64,000 nucleotides of DNA from Styela clava (lineage: Eukaryota; Chordata; Ascidiacea; Stolidobranchia; Styelidae), in contig NC_135255.1 in assembly GCF_964204865.1 (NCBI RefSeq), forward strand, positions 3,534,001-3,598,000. Reading direction: 5' to 3'. The notes under the pieces were generated by a model. That model saw only the letters and a list, made by a program, of their open reading frames with translations. It was not told the DNA's origin and did not search any database. Both the position numbers and the translations under genes were made by a program. Position 1 is the first letter of the stretch. The number at the start of each line of letters is the position of its first letter. Positions 47,601-60,705 of the stretch are shown here, in pieces.

Positions 47601-50600
47601 AATTTTAAAGTTGAAGATCAAGTTGCTTGTACAGCAGATTACGTTACAATCAGCGAGGGACCTCCAGGTAATTTTTATTATTTTTTCACTGTTTTTCATT
47701 TCTGAAAATGCTATGAGATAAACTCGTCTACTTTATATACAACCTTATGTGCAAATAAACATTTTTAAGTATTAAATTTTAAGTATTAAATTAAAATTCG
47801 ATTCCAGCCTAGGTTTAACGTAAATGACGCACAACAATCACCTCATTCCTGCATTCAATGGTGGTTATTCAAACGCATGAGTTGAGTCTCCATGTAACAC
47901 CGATATCATCCATACCCCATTGCAATTATTGCTTTTTGCATAGAAAGTCATTATATGTCGGTTTTGCAGCATTCACTGTTATGATTTGTTGCAGTGGCAA
48001 TTTTTCTTTGGCAAAGTTTCAAGTTCCTAATATGGAAATGTAAAAATGGCTGATTAGTATTACCGGAATTTTTGGCAGACAATCTCATAATCATATGACA
48101 GTTGTGTTTTGTTTGTCTCAATAGGTCAGTACGGTGGTCGTGCAACTACTTACTGCAAAAATAACATCGGTACTATAACAATCGATTCAAATATTGCAAC
48201 GGTAAAATTTGTCTCAGACGCAAATTTTGAGCAGTCCGGATTTCATGCGACTTGGAAAGCAGGTACATTTTTGATTATCGTGTTTAAATTTATTTTTATT
48301 AAGTTTTAAGCTTCAGACTTGCCTATAATTTGTAGGTGGGAATATTTATACGCTGTTATACTAATAAGGGCTTGCTTGATCAGAAAGGATTCAGTATATA
48401 CAGAGATATGGGCCAATACCATATAAGAACGTAATTGTGAAAACTTATAAAAGAACTCTTACTTAGTTATTTAGGAATATAAATAAGTTTAAAAACAATT
48501 TTGAAAAAATACCCCAGAAAGCAGAAGAAATATATGGTACATAAGTATTGATAGTCTTAGCTTTAGGAGACTTATTATATCGCTGTTACGTGAGTCAGTC
48601 ACTTAGTCACATGTCTAGTAATACGTTTGTGGAGGATTTCAAATTCTCCGATAAATTCAGCTTCAGTCGTTTAGAGAATTCTTCTACCTCAAAACAAAAG
48701 CGTCTTAATTGTAGCAAATAAAATCAATATTTTCCTAGTGGCTCCAACGACTCCTGCGCCAACTACAACCACACCACAAGCTACAACATTACCCATGAAG
48801 AATTGCAGTTATACTAACGAGAGCATAGAGTGTCAAAGATGGGATTCGAACACACCACACAAGCCAAAATATCGACCAAATAATGATGACATAAATCACA
48901 ATTATTGTCGCAATCCTGACAATGACAAAATGGGAGCTTGGTGCTACACAACTAATAAAAATATCAGATGGGGGTATTGCGATCTGGATAACTGTAAGTT
49001 GGTTTTTATTGATACAGCCTATATAACAAAATTAGCACATTTTAAAATTTTGACCAAGATTTAATCTCAATCAAAGTGCAGCTTCAGCAATAGTAAGTAG
49101 AAGGAACAAAGAGATCAAAATACAGTTCTAGTTTTGTTGTAGAAGAATATACAGAACAGAATTAAATAAGAAAAAGTATTTTGCCTTTTGCGCAATTGTT
49201 TTATTTTACATTTATGCAACATTTTAGCAAACGAAACATTTTTTCATGGTTTAATGTCATATATTTGGGATTACACTTACTAACAATGATGTCATTTCGA
49301 ATCAGAAAAGTATTTCGAAAAGAAGAATGGGTTCAAATCTACCTAATTTCAAAAATTAGGTCATGTGTTCAGTTATCAGAATATCTAACACGTAACCTTA
49401 CGTCACTATATAAGAAAGTTCAAAGGGCGATTTAAATATTTACAAACACAAGATTGCCATCAGAGTATATTCAGTTCAGTTGAGGTCGGGAACAATGATA
49501 AAAAATATGCAAAGTACGAAATAAATGACACTGACATAACGCCCTATTTCAATGATGACGAATTCAATATCCTTTGACACAGTTAATTGTACGAGAATGC
49601 ATCATTCATGTTCTTATGATATACGTAAGTTTGTAAACTGTAACGTTACATACTTCAGCCTTTTTCAAGAAATTTTTACATTTTATAATATCATACATCT
49701 GAATTACATTAATCGGTTGGTATTTCCCATGTATGTTTTGCAAACTGACAAAAATAATGGTCTCAATTCGGTTCTTATGCAAATAAAGAATTATTTCTAA
49801 CATTGAACTTACAGGCGTCCCTGCAACTACTACTATGAATCCAACTATTATTCAAGAAAGTACAGTTCCTATTGAAACAACAGAAGTTATCGAACTAGCA
49901 GAAACAACAACAAACGAAACTAATGGTGTCGGTATTATTGACGGTAAGTTTCTAAGTCTGATTAAAAAAACATCGCTGCAATGTAATAAAATTGTTGGGC
50001 GAAGGATAAAAGCAATACATACGATACAATGCGCACTTTGGTAAATATCTAACACAGTATGTGCTCTCGCCCTCTCCCCGTCGCTGTATATATACCGGCA
50101 CCAATGAGGAATTGGTTTTATCAAAATAAAACCATATCAAATTGCGGTCGACAATTAGATTTACTGCTTGGGTCCAGGCACGAAGTTAAATGGCAACTGA
50201 CCCATTTATCTAGTATTTGTTGGCAATCGAGTCGTTTGTGTTACAGGTACAAATGCGATTCCGGAAAAACAGGTGGGAGATGAAGATGGATCTGGCCTGC
50301 ATTGGTAGGTGTACATTTTTCCTTGGTTTTCATTTGATGCATTGCTTTTTTATAGCTATTGGTTTTGTAAGCATGTGTTTGTCAAATGTAAAATGATATA
50401 CATAACTTAATTACAATCATGTGTAACATAATCAAGGAGTGAAAATTTCAATTATCGCTGTTGTAGTTGGCGTTGAATTTTGCATGCTAGATTCTTTTTG
50501 TCTGAAATAAACATGTAAACCATTTTCATGCGACGCAAGACTGATTTCATTTTGTAACTGGGGAGTTTAAATATTTAATAAAATCCTTCTTTATTTTATT

Positions 50601-53600
50601 TATAGGGCAATATTTGTTGTCATACCGATAGTGTTGATCGTATTGGTCATTGTCATAATTTTCATCCTGAAGCGACGACAAAAACGAAAGTCTGGAATGA
50701 CAATAAGTGGACCGAATGCAGATGATACCGTTGCGTTCAGTCACCAGTTAGATCGAGATGATATGACGGAAAGGGTGAGCGTTTTATTATGCAATTTACG
50801 TCAACTTTTTATCCGAAGAATTTGAATTTCTTACTGGGTCCAGTGATTTCAGTTATTTTGCCTAATAACCAATTTACTCACTTTTCATGCCAAACTGTTT
50901 GGAAAGGTTTTTTCATCGATCGTTTTCGATCATATTATGTGTATTATCAAATCTGCAACAAATAATTATTAGAACTGATTCGACGACTTCCTTATTTGGA
51001 TGTGCGAAAAACGTGACATGCGTCATAAGAGTTACTTTCAATGGAAGCAAAGTCCACCTCAGAATGTGATTAATCTAAGATATATTTTGCATCGCCGCAA
51101 AAAATTCCACTTCCATAAACTTTTGCAAACTTATTTTTGCAGACCTTAGCAAAACTGTCTGCATTAATGATGAATTTTGTTTTTGTGTGATGAAACCAAT
51201 AAAATATCACAATGATATTCAAATCATACGACCTCACATATTTATCAACATGTTATTGCTGATCTAACGCCCTTCGACTATATCAATTAGAATTATTTTT
51301 AAGAAACTTTAATTTATTTAGACTAGAATTTTCCTACATATGAGTTTGCTATCTCGTGGTAAAAAAGTGCAAACTGTTAATCTGTGAACCGCTAAACAAG
51401 CGAATGTATATCAATCTATTCTAAACTTGAATTCGAAATGATGATTTTTTTATGCCCTCTCCCAAGAATTTTACTATTCATACTTTTGTTACAGCCAAGG
51501 GAAAACACATACGTGGAAATTCCATTCTTGGGCGAAATACATCCACAAGAAAGTTCTTCCAGGCGTGATGGTGAGTTTTATAAAAGTTAAAGCAAACATC
51601 AATTCCATGCAATACAATACCCCATGCAATTAAGATCAAAACTGATAAATCATACTTTATCCTAATGCTTTTGTTTGTTTGACTTAATCTAAAAACATTT
51701 GGTTTTGGGTTAATGTTATCTGGCACGGGCAAAAGCAACTTTTTAGGTTTGATGTTTCACGCCATATTATCAACTTCTATCAGTTGTGAAATATAGACAT
51801 ATGCTCTTAATATCTTCATAACAGCTTACTCTTAAATTTGTAATTTATTTTCTAATTAGAGTTAGTTAGCTACTTCAACTTGGATTGGATTTAAATAATA
51901 AAAAAAGTAAATAATTACTTCACAGAACCTGATGCTACTTGCGAAAAGAATTTTGTACTATTAAACAACAGAGGAAGTGTGTAAGTATTGGGAGTTTTAA
52001 AATAATAAAATTTTGAATAGCATATACTTTTTATATCAATAATTATTGATTACAAAACTATGACAATTTTCCAAATTCAACAGACACGGGTGGAAATACT
52101 GAAAACTGAATAGATTTTTTAAATTCCATTATGCAAGTGCCGAGCTGGAGTAATTTAAAGCTTGCTAAGCTATTCGAAATAGGAGTAGTACGGTGCATAC
52201 CTGAATATATCTTAAAATTAAATTCTTCAATCTTGCTAACTTTTAACACAATTAGATGTTTAAATATTTTTGAATAATGTGATAATATTATTGTTTTCTT
52301 TCCATATTAGAAATTCTACTACATCAAGTAATGATTCAATTGCAATTGCGAAAGAAGCTGCCCAAAGAAATTTCTCAGCAATAAATCGTGGCGCAAGTAC
52401 CTCGGATGCAAATCCGTACTCTGTTGCTGATGATGTGGAAAGTGGTACGAGAGGTAAAGAATTTGTCCTTCAGCAGGGTTTTGGCTATGGTGAAAGAATT
52501 ACAAGCAGTCTAAATCTTAGTACTTTTTTTTTGGAAGTGCTACAATTGCTGTTACAGAAACAAAATATATTCACTCAACAGTATTCCGTAATATATAAAT
52601 ATATATCATTACAGAATAAAGTTTGGTAGTCCTTGAGACGTGTAAAATGATTTCAATTATACCACCTCTCTGATCTACCTATTTCTGGTGATTAATTGGT
52701 TTATTTGAATTGTATTATTTCAGCGCTTCCAGTATCTGAACAGAAAGAAAACGTATATCACTCAATTTTGCCAGGACAAGAAAACAATACAGGTAATAAA
52801 TAATGGCTAATAATATGGTAATTTAGTGAATATCAGGTTTAGGCAATGTTACACATACTCGACAAATATTTATGACTATAATACTAGACTATGAATTTGA
52901 AAAGCTTTCAATGTATTAGTGAATGTAATATGTTATATTTTACCAAAAATATTCCGCATTTGAACTATATCATTTCCAATCGTGACATTCAAATATTATT
53001 TTACCGAAGGAAAATCTAGCGGAAGCTCATTCAGTCGAACTCCACTACCACCGACTCCATTTGAAAGAGCGAACAGCAAAGAAATGCAAAGGGACCAAGA
53101 TTCAGAAAATAAGAAAGGAAAGGGTTGGAAACTCAACTTCACTGTTAAGAAAAACGAACCTGTTAAACCTGAAGGATTTGCAAATCCGTCATATCGTGAA
53201 AAAGATGCCCCCCAGCAAGTTTTTGACAGCGCGGATGAAAATCCTTTCGATACAGATGGTATGTAAAGCATAGAGTAATAGGTACCTGGTGACCCAAAAA
53301 AGAAACGAACCCAGTCCATTTGGAACATATTGTATGGGTTCCGTTTTTTTTTTTTTCCGTCGCCCTGTATTTGTTTATCATAACATTATATAATACCCAT
53401 TGTTAAACATAGACAGCTTTAGCATTCTACGTTGCATTTTCTTCAAAATAAATGTTCTTGAACTTTTTTTGTACATCCATCACGGTAAAAAGTATACCAT
53501 TGTCATATATATCTAACTTTCCAGACGAAACTACAACAAGAACTCCTCCAGTTATGCCAAGAAAGAAACGATCAACGATTGAATCACATGAAGACGAGAG

Positions 53601-54783
53601 CAATGTATACAATGCACCTTCTGTGATACCTGCACCGCCAGTTTACGAAACCACCAAGGATCTAAATGTGGCTACTTCCACATCACGTGGAATCGAATCT
53701 CCATACATGATGCCAAAATCGGCTTCTTCAAGTATATATTTCTTTTTAATAAGATCAGATTCATATTCTTTATGATAATCCAATTTTTATAGTGTTTTAT
53801 GAAAATGTAAATCGGTACTATCTAGCATTCTGGAAAGGGAAAAAATTATCATTTTCTAGATAGTTTTGTGAAGAACGTATTTTCGCATATTACTCTCTGT
53901 GCTTAAGGTCATGACATTTGTCGCAAAAGAGAACTTGATTTTTTTTACTATATTACCTTTTCTCGTTGATGTGACTTCATTTCAGAAATACTCTTTATCG
54001 TTATTGATTAGTATGGCTTATATATGAATTACCAACTCACATAAACATATGTTATCCATAAAAAAATTTGAATTCTAATTTTTTAGGTAAAACTCCCACG
54101 ACTACTGATATAGTTTGCATATCACCTGATGTGATTGATGATGATGAACAAAGAAAAGGTAAGAAACCATCAGTGCGGTTCTGGATTCTAAAAGAATATT
54201 CTCTCACCATCTATGCCTCGCCAAATGGCGACTAACTTTGTTCTCTTCTGAACAGTAGTTATTTACCTTCTGTCAATTTCTTCAATTACTCTCAGCAATT
54301 TCATGGTATCATGAAAATTTTTTCCTTTTTCCAGTTATTGACAGTGGATTTTCACTTTATTCATCCCCGAATCCAACGTCTCCGGTTTTTGATATGCCAG
54401 AGAACTTCATTTATGATCAGCCTTCCAGACCAGCGGCAACTTCAATTTCTAGCAAATCTGACAGTGATGCCAGCGGAACAGGTGAAGTATCACAAGCCAG
54501 TTCCACAAAAAGTGGAAGAGATAGTGGCAATGCATCCATGCTAGCCATTGAGTCAATTGGACAGGAACACAGCCACGGTGAATATTGCGTTATGAATAGC
54601 GTTCCACGCAGAAAAAAACAATGGACTTCCGAAAGCAGCGACAAGCCTGCTGATGAAGTATCAGAAAACAGACTCTCGCAAATGTACCTTAGCATGAAAG
54701 GCATCAAAGGCAATAGGAGAGAAAGTGAGACAACTTCGAAGCATAATAAGAAGCAGAAGACCAAGCCGCGCAAAAGTGTATGA
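44617..54783 (+). CDS. CUB-CUB-kringle transmembrane receptor with motif-rich tail
   Basis: Sixteen exons (44617-44900, 46615-46826, 47467-47667, 48125-48262, 48739-48993, 49815-49943, 50247-50304, 50606-50774, 51495-51570, 51926-51980, 52311-52453, 52724-52792, 53010-53258, 53525-53731, 54087-54158, 54335-54783) join in frame to 921 residues. Order: signal peptide (1-25), CUB 33-165 with four Cys (C95 made at a splice), CUB 167-278, Thr-rich linker, kringle 301-364 with six Cys (NYCRNPD, GAWCYTT, WGYCDLDNC), a second Thr-rich stalk, and a transmembrane helix 426-447 followed by KRRQKRK. The cytoplasmic tail (448-921) has YxxP at Y708, Y740, Y781 and Y799, YxxM at Y856 and Y890, NPSY at 655, NPF at 674, PPVY at 717 and SH3-like PPVMPRK at 687. 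The domains suggest a ligand-binding receptor that signals through phosphotyrosine adaptors. I know no named orthologue. The architecture recalls KREMEN (kringle plus CUB) and, in its tail, DCBLD proteins. Confidence 0.87.
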
Positions 54784-57700
54784 TAGGTGAGCGACTGCGT
54801 ATTGGATGGACTGATTTATTCGCGTTAGCATAACGCCGAAAAAAATCAAAGCATACAACCGCTTTCCTAACTTGTAAATACGTACATTTTTGTTCAGACT
54901 GCCAGTTCTTAATTGTGTTTGAATGTAATAGGCCGAAAGGAAAGACCACATCGTACCCTTTATTCGTAATCAATGCTTGATACTTTACAAATACAGTTCA
55001 AAGCCTTTTTATTTTTACTTCAAACGTTTTGAGAATTTATTTTCAAGGAAATAATATCGCACTACGCTGTCATTGACTTAATTAATTCCACCATATTATG
55101 ATTTATGAAATATGTATCGTCATTAAACAATCCAAACATAGCTACACGACATATTAGATAAACAACATCACTGTCAGTAAAACGCAAAACCGTGATAAGT
55201 TCATTTCATCGAGAAATTCTGCAAGAAATTTGTAGTTTCAATAGGGTAAAAAAGAATGATTCTTTTCATTACCTTATTACATATTATAAACCCGTTATTC
55301 CTCATTATGCCAGAAGTCCTTAACTAACTAAATAACTGGTGTAGCCTACTTGGTGATGTGTTCTATGAGCAGCGGTATAATTAGAATTCCAGAGCAAAGT
55401 ATGCATCAAGTAGCAATAAGTCAACATGCCATGTGAATCATTTTTTCAAAATAATTATCTTCTTTGTGCTTTTTATCAATTTTTAAGTGTTTCATTATAT
55501 TCAACTGATTTCAAAAATAAAACAAAATTACAGAAATGATTGTTTGATTTTTACCAAGACATACAAAATCTGTTTCTATTCTATGCCTCTCAAAATACAG
55601 CGGTTTCTCAATGTGCAATCTAAGACTAAAACGTAAGTATAGATCACATTTACGAGTGTCTGCTGTCCTGCAATCTCTATTTCATATTTTACATTATGTT
55701 TGGGTTTGATGACCAAGCGGTTAGATGGTGTTGCAAATATTAGAGACATAATACCATAACTTAAATTAGGGGAAGAGATCAAGCGGAGATCAATGAAAAA
55801 CTCTGGTAATCTCTAATTTAAAACCGTTCTATGGTTAAAAAAACTACAATTTAATTGTTATGTTCAGTCTTGTACAATGTTATAAAACACATACTTTATC
55901 TCTTGAGTATTCATAAAATTTTGTGGAATGGCCAAGATTACTAAGATACATAGTTCTGACTTTATTGAAAGTTCTGTCGTAAAAGAACCTGACTTTTCTG
56001 ATTTGTAACTCTTTTAACACTCATCACCATCCAAAACTTTTTATCAAAATTTTGTACAAATATTGCGTCTTAAGTATTGTAAATCTTTTTTATCTTTTTG
56101 AAACTCGTAAAATCATAGTTTTCAATATTAGTTTCACCTTCAGAACTCCTTCCACGGCTGAGTTGATTCTCCAAAACGGCTGGAGTTCATATGTTGGAAA
56201 AAGGAGTCGTTGGAATCGTTCCACCGCGGGTAAAGGCAGAAAAGACCAGTTTTAGTAGACTCGACGATTGCCTTTTTATCACATTCAGGGGTTATTCAGA
56301 AACTTTTTCACACTTTCTAGCATGAGCGTAAAATTCATGAGTAAATCTGTACTTTGATTCCTCGTCCATAAGAGTATTTACGACTTTGCATAAAGCTAAG
56401 TCATCGGTATTGAATAAAGGGACTACTGAAAGTATTTTCGTAATGTTATATAATCGACCTTCATTCTCCTCTGAATCCGGACAAAATATCTGATTTTTTC
56501 GAGTTAATATGTATAAGGTTCCGCCAAACCTGGACCAAAGTTACGGGAGTGTATGAAAGGACTGGTAATACTTAAATACTGTAAATACTCAGATAATATC
56601 CGAAGCAATGTAAAACTATCAATGCCTTGTGCTTTACGGGTAGTTTTTCATTTGCCTATTCATCCCTAAATAGTATTTTTAAATTGTGTCTGTAGTTTTA
56701 AGATTGCGTTTGTAGTTTATCAAAGTGAATAATAGGACCATACCTGAGCATGGGATGGTACCATAACCTTGGTTACCTTGATTTTTGAAGCACCTTCTCA
56801 CACGTCTTACCATATAAGTAAATGCAAATCTATTGATACAATGAACAATGTGATGAGAAAAGCGTGGTAGAAGACTAAAAATTAAATTGATTTCGGATTG
56901 AGTCTAATCACAATTGTCTCAAAACAAAAACGATTACTGGTTTGAACCAGACAATTCGTACCTCCTGAAAAGCAGACTCAGTTTGACAAAATGAAAAGAG
57001 ATTCTGCCTGATCACACAATCCTTGCTAGAAACCCAAGATAATGCCAAACAAGCAAACAATCTTTTTTTTCTTGATTTCGAACTTCCCTCAACAAACTAA
57101 ATTCATAGATAAAAGAATGCTTTCGTGTGAATAAACGTTCAAAATCAAGCTTTTCATAACTTATCTAAAAGTCTCATAAAAGTCTTGAGTTATGAATTTC
57201 GCTAAGTTATTAAAAAAAAATTCTACATTGTACAATGCTTTATTGAATATCCAAATTATATAAACCGTTTCATATCCACCTTTGAAAATTAATTTTCGAC
57301 CAATTATTTTTCCCATTTATTATTCCCATGACTTGTTGACACGTATGATCGGAAAACCTGTTTTAAATTCGCGCAATTCGGCGAACCCCAAACCCTGACA
57401 ACAAATAAATCCACAGAGCTGACATGTGACTGGGTCCAGGAGTACTACAACTGTTTGACGCAATGTGATTGAGCTATTGACGTCATATCACTAGGAGAAT
57501 AAGTCGTTTCAGGTACCAATATTGTAATCATATATTATTGCCATTAATGTCTTAGTTTTTGGAGCTTTGTAAGCAGTTTCTACGTCAAAGGGAAACTGTT
57601 AATATGATAGTTTCCTGTTTACTAGACAATCTGAGCCTATTCTGTTTCTTTCAAAAATATGTGTTCATCTGAATAGGAAACCATGAATTTGTTCATGGAT

Positions 57701-58237
57701 CTTATAAAAAATCCATAGTCAAAAGTTCATAGTCTCATTTCGCAGTCTCACTTTCATAGTCAGCTACTTTCTAAATCAATTGAGTTTGGGCAATTGGAGA
57801 ATATGTAACTTGTATAATACAGTGAAGATGCGAAGTTGGTTACATGATACCACTTCAAGACTGTATTTTGAGGTGAGGCAAAAATGTCTGTCAATCGTGC
57901 AGGTAAAATGAAGTCAAAGTGAAAAAATAAACTGTTATATCTGTTGTAAATTACTGAATAATTAAAAACAGGTAAATTTAATATAGTAGCACATTTATTT
58001 GGGGATTTTCTAATCATTTAACGCTTGGTCGTCGACTCATTGTATACAAGCTTTCGCATAATGAATGTCAGATTGCCAAATTCTCAATTCAACATTATCG
58101 TCTCTTAGACTCGGATACCTCATGCGGTCTAGAATACTGGTGATATTTTATATGCCATGGATAAGGATACATAATGAATAAACGCCTTCGTTTCTCTGTG
58201 ATATTGCAGCAGAAGGAAAGTTATTATTATAAGAAAT
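54784..58237. other. 3' flank of receptor gene and intergenic DNA
   Basis: An AATAAAAC motif near 55515 could be a polyadenylation signal. A dispersed repeat lies at 55258-55395. The short frame at 56052-56255 is not a credible gene. The rest is AT-rich and featureless up to the ficolin-like gene. Confidence 0.4.
55258..55395 (+). repeat. dispersed repeat, copy 1
   Basis: Shares with 63893-64000, in order, CATTA..TTATTA, GTTATTC.TCATTATG.CAG, AAGTCC..AACTAA, ACTTGGTGA and AGCAGCG.TATAATT. The family is unknown and the boundaries are approximate. Confidence 0.6.
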
Positions 58238-60705
58238 ATGTTATCTCCTACTATTGTACTGCTGTTTGGTCTATATACATCATCGTCTTGTAATTTTGGG
58301 CCAAGAGATTATGGTCTTTGTTCCCAAGTTTATCAAATGTACGAATATTGCTCTGGACAAAGTAATGATGAAACTACAACCGTCGTAATAGGAAGGAGGG
58401 GAAAAGCTGGGCCACGCGGACCGCCTGGAATATCTGGAAGTCCTGGAGTCGTAGATGTTGCTTCAATAGACACAAAAATATCGGAGGAGTTTGCAGGTGA
58501 AATATAGGTTACATTTTTGTCATTATCTGTCAATTTTAATTGATTACAAATTGATGAAATATTCCGAGATATGTGGAAAAGTCATAATTCTTGGCAATGC
58601 TGATATATCGAACTTTAAATAAATTTAAATAAAGAAAAACCGATCCAAGTTTTATTTTTTTTTAAAGTTCGCAAAATATATTTGTGTTCAAATGATCATT
58701 TAAGTTTAAAAATTGCCTATTTTGCCTTCTAAACATTAGAAGACAAGCCCCAACGTCAGTGATAAGACGTTAAAAATATCTATTCGATTTTATTCGTTGA
58801 TTTCCACAATACACAGTACACAATCTTGTAACTTTTATCTAAACTAGCTTTTCATTGAAAGATAATTAACGCTATATACACTCGATCATCAAACAACAAA
58901 ATCATATAGAAGACGTGATCTCGTGATTCACGTTATAAACAGAAACTTATTTAATACAGGTAATTATGTACGTCGTACGGATGGAAACTTATATATAATT
59001 GATTATTCCCATTTGTGTTCAAATATCCTGAGGAAATAAATTTTAATTTGATAATAACTGGGCGAAACGGCGCTCTCGGTGAAGGATTTTATTCCCAATG
59101 AACTAGAAAACGTTTCTATTCAACCTATCTTGGGTGAACCTAACTGACTTCACTTTTTTAACTTGGAAATTGAATAAGTTTTTAAAACATCAAGCTGTAA
59201 ATAATACACACATCACTTTTCAAAATCAAAAGCATGACTGACATGATTCTCGTGCGAGCAAAACTGTCTTTATTAAATTTACATTAAATACAAATTTTTC
59301 ATTTGTGTCCAAGGTGCCAAATGGGTTATCCTATACTGGCTTTACAATTTGCGCACTTTTCCGGATTGCAATACATTTCTTTCAGCTGCGAGAATACATT
59401 ATAATATCATTCCTTATCGTGTAAATTTGACTTGTAAGTAGTTGCGCATTATCGACTCTGTTTACAATTATTTCGACTCCGGGAGATATTGTGCTGAAGG
59501 TATGCGTTTGACTCGGTACGAACTTCGACAAAAAAAAAAGTTTTATCACACATAAATTTATATCGGTATTGATAATATTTATTGTCTTAAGCTATTTCAA
59601 AGACGAATGGATGGTTCAGTTGATTTTTTTCGGAAATACAATGACTATGTCTATGGATTTGGTGCAAAGCATGGAGAATATTGGCTTGGTAAGTTGCTGA
59701 AATACAACCGACATTTCCTGATGAACGATCATATTGACCAAGTCTTGCCTGTTGATAACAATCAAACTTCGAACGGTTTTTGTATTGGCGGATTTATTGA
59801 TGGTTCACGCGGTGTCATTGGTAACTGTATCTGACATTGAAAATTTAGATGTCACTGCGAAGGAGCATTCGATTATTCTATTAAGCAATTGAAACGGAGT
59901 TTTATAATAAGAAATCCAATAAGACAAAAGAATTTGATTTAAATTACTGACGATCCACAGTCAGAAATTACAACATTTAGTATAGAAAAAACTCCGACGC
60001 CACATCGCTGCAGTAAATGTGTATATTTACGTTCATAATATTGTATCATGTTGAAACTGTTGTGTATATATTTAAAGGACTAAAAATACTTCATCTACTA
60101 ACTTCATCTCGGGAGTATGAGTTACGAATCGACTTAGAAGACTGGGATGGGAACAAAAAATTTTCCAAATATTCGTAAGTTTATCATTCACAATTATGAA
60201 ACGTTACCTAATTATTAGATGCCTTAAACATTATGCAGTTGCCCCAGTACAACAACAGCGCGTACATTATATGAAATGGTATCTTTTACGAACAGATTTG
60301 ACACCCACAAACTAAAGTCAGTCAAGTTCATTTGTATAATAAATTTTCAGATTAGGAATAATCAATATTTTAATCTTTATCAGATCTTTCAAAATCGGAA
60401 ATGCAGCTTCTGGTTATCAACTGACGATTGGGGGATACTCAGGCAACGCAGGAGATTCTCTGAATGATGGCAATGGCAGATCATTCAGCACAAAAGACAA
60501 TGATTCCGACAACAGCTCGGGCAGTAGCTGTGCTACCGTCTATAAAGGCGCCTGGTGGTATAATAGATGTCATCAAGCCAATCTAAACGGATTTTACTTT
60601 GTAGGAGGAACACACAAATCATTCGCAGATGGCATCGAATGGAATTCATGGAAAGGATATTATTACTCACTTAAGTTCACCGAGATGAAAATCAGAGCAT
60701 TATAA
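58238..60705 (+). CDS. ficolin-like secreted lectin (collagen plus fibrinogen domain)
   Basis: Ficolins bind acetylated sugars and can start complement. Supported exons: 58238-58496, 59592-59688, 60078-60174 and 60384-60705. A further exon at 59314-59433 fits by phase and reads FPDCNTF and [14 protein letters not shown], like the start of a fibrinogen-related domain. The N-terminus is a signal peptide ([17 protein letters not shown]), two nearby Cys for oligomers, and seven Gly-X-Y triplets ([19 protein letters not shown]). The domain continues with [53 protein letters not shown], an Asp-rich calcium-site region (TKDNDSDN), [18 protein letters not shown] and [12 protein letters not shown] at the end. 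The usual Cys-Asp-Met...Gly-Gly-Gly-Trp link before LFQRR was not found between 59434 and 59591; a 14-base mini-exon at 59498-59511 would keep the frame but lacks that motif. It may be divergent or have an unseen exon. Confidence 0.82.

Noticed and set aside
55705-55735. Sequence resembling the start of a Ser/Leu tRNA (GACCAAGCGGTTAGATGG)
   Set aside because: No B-box or cloverleaf partner follows within a tRNA length.
58960-59036. Phase-compatible candidate exon of the ficolin-like gene
   Set aside because: The reading does not resemble a fibrinogen-related domain and no good donor follows; the exon at 59314 fits better.
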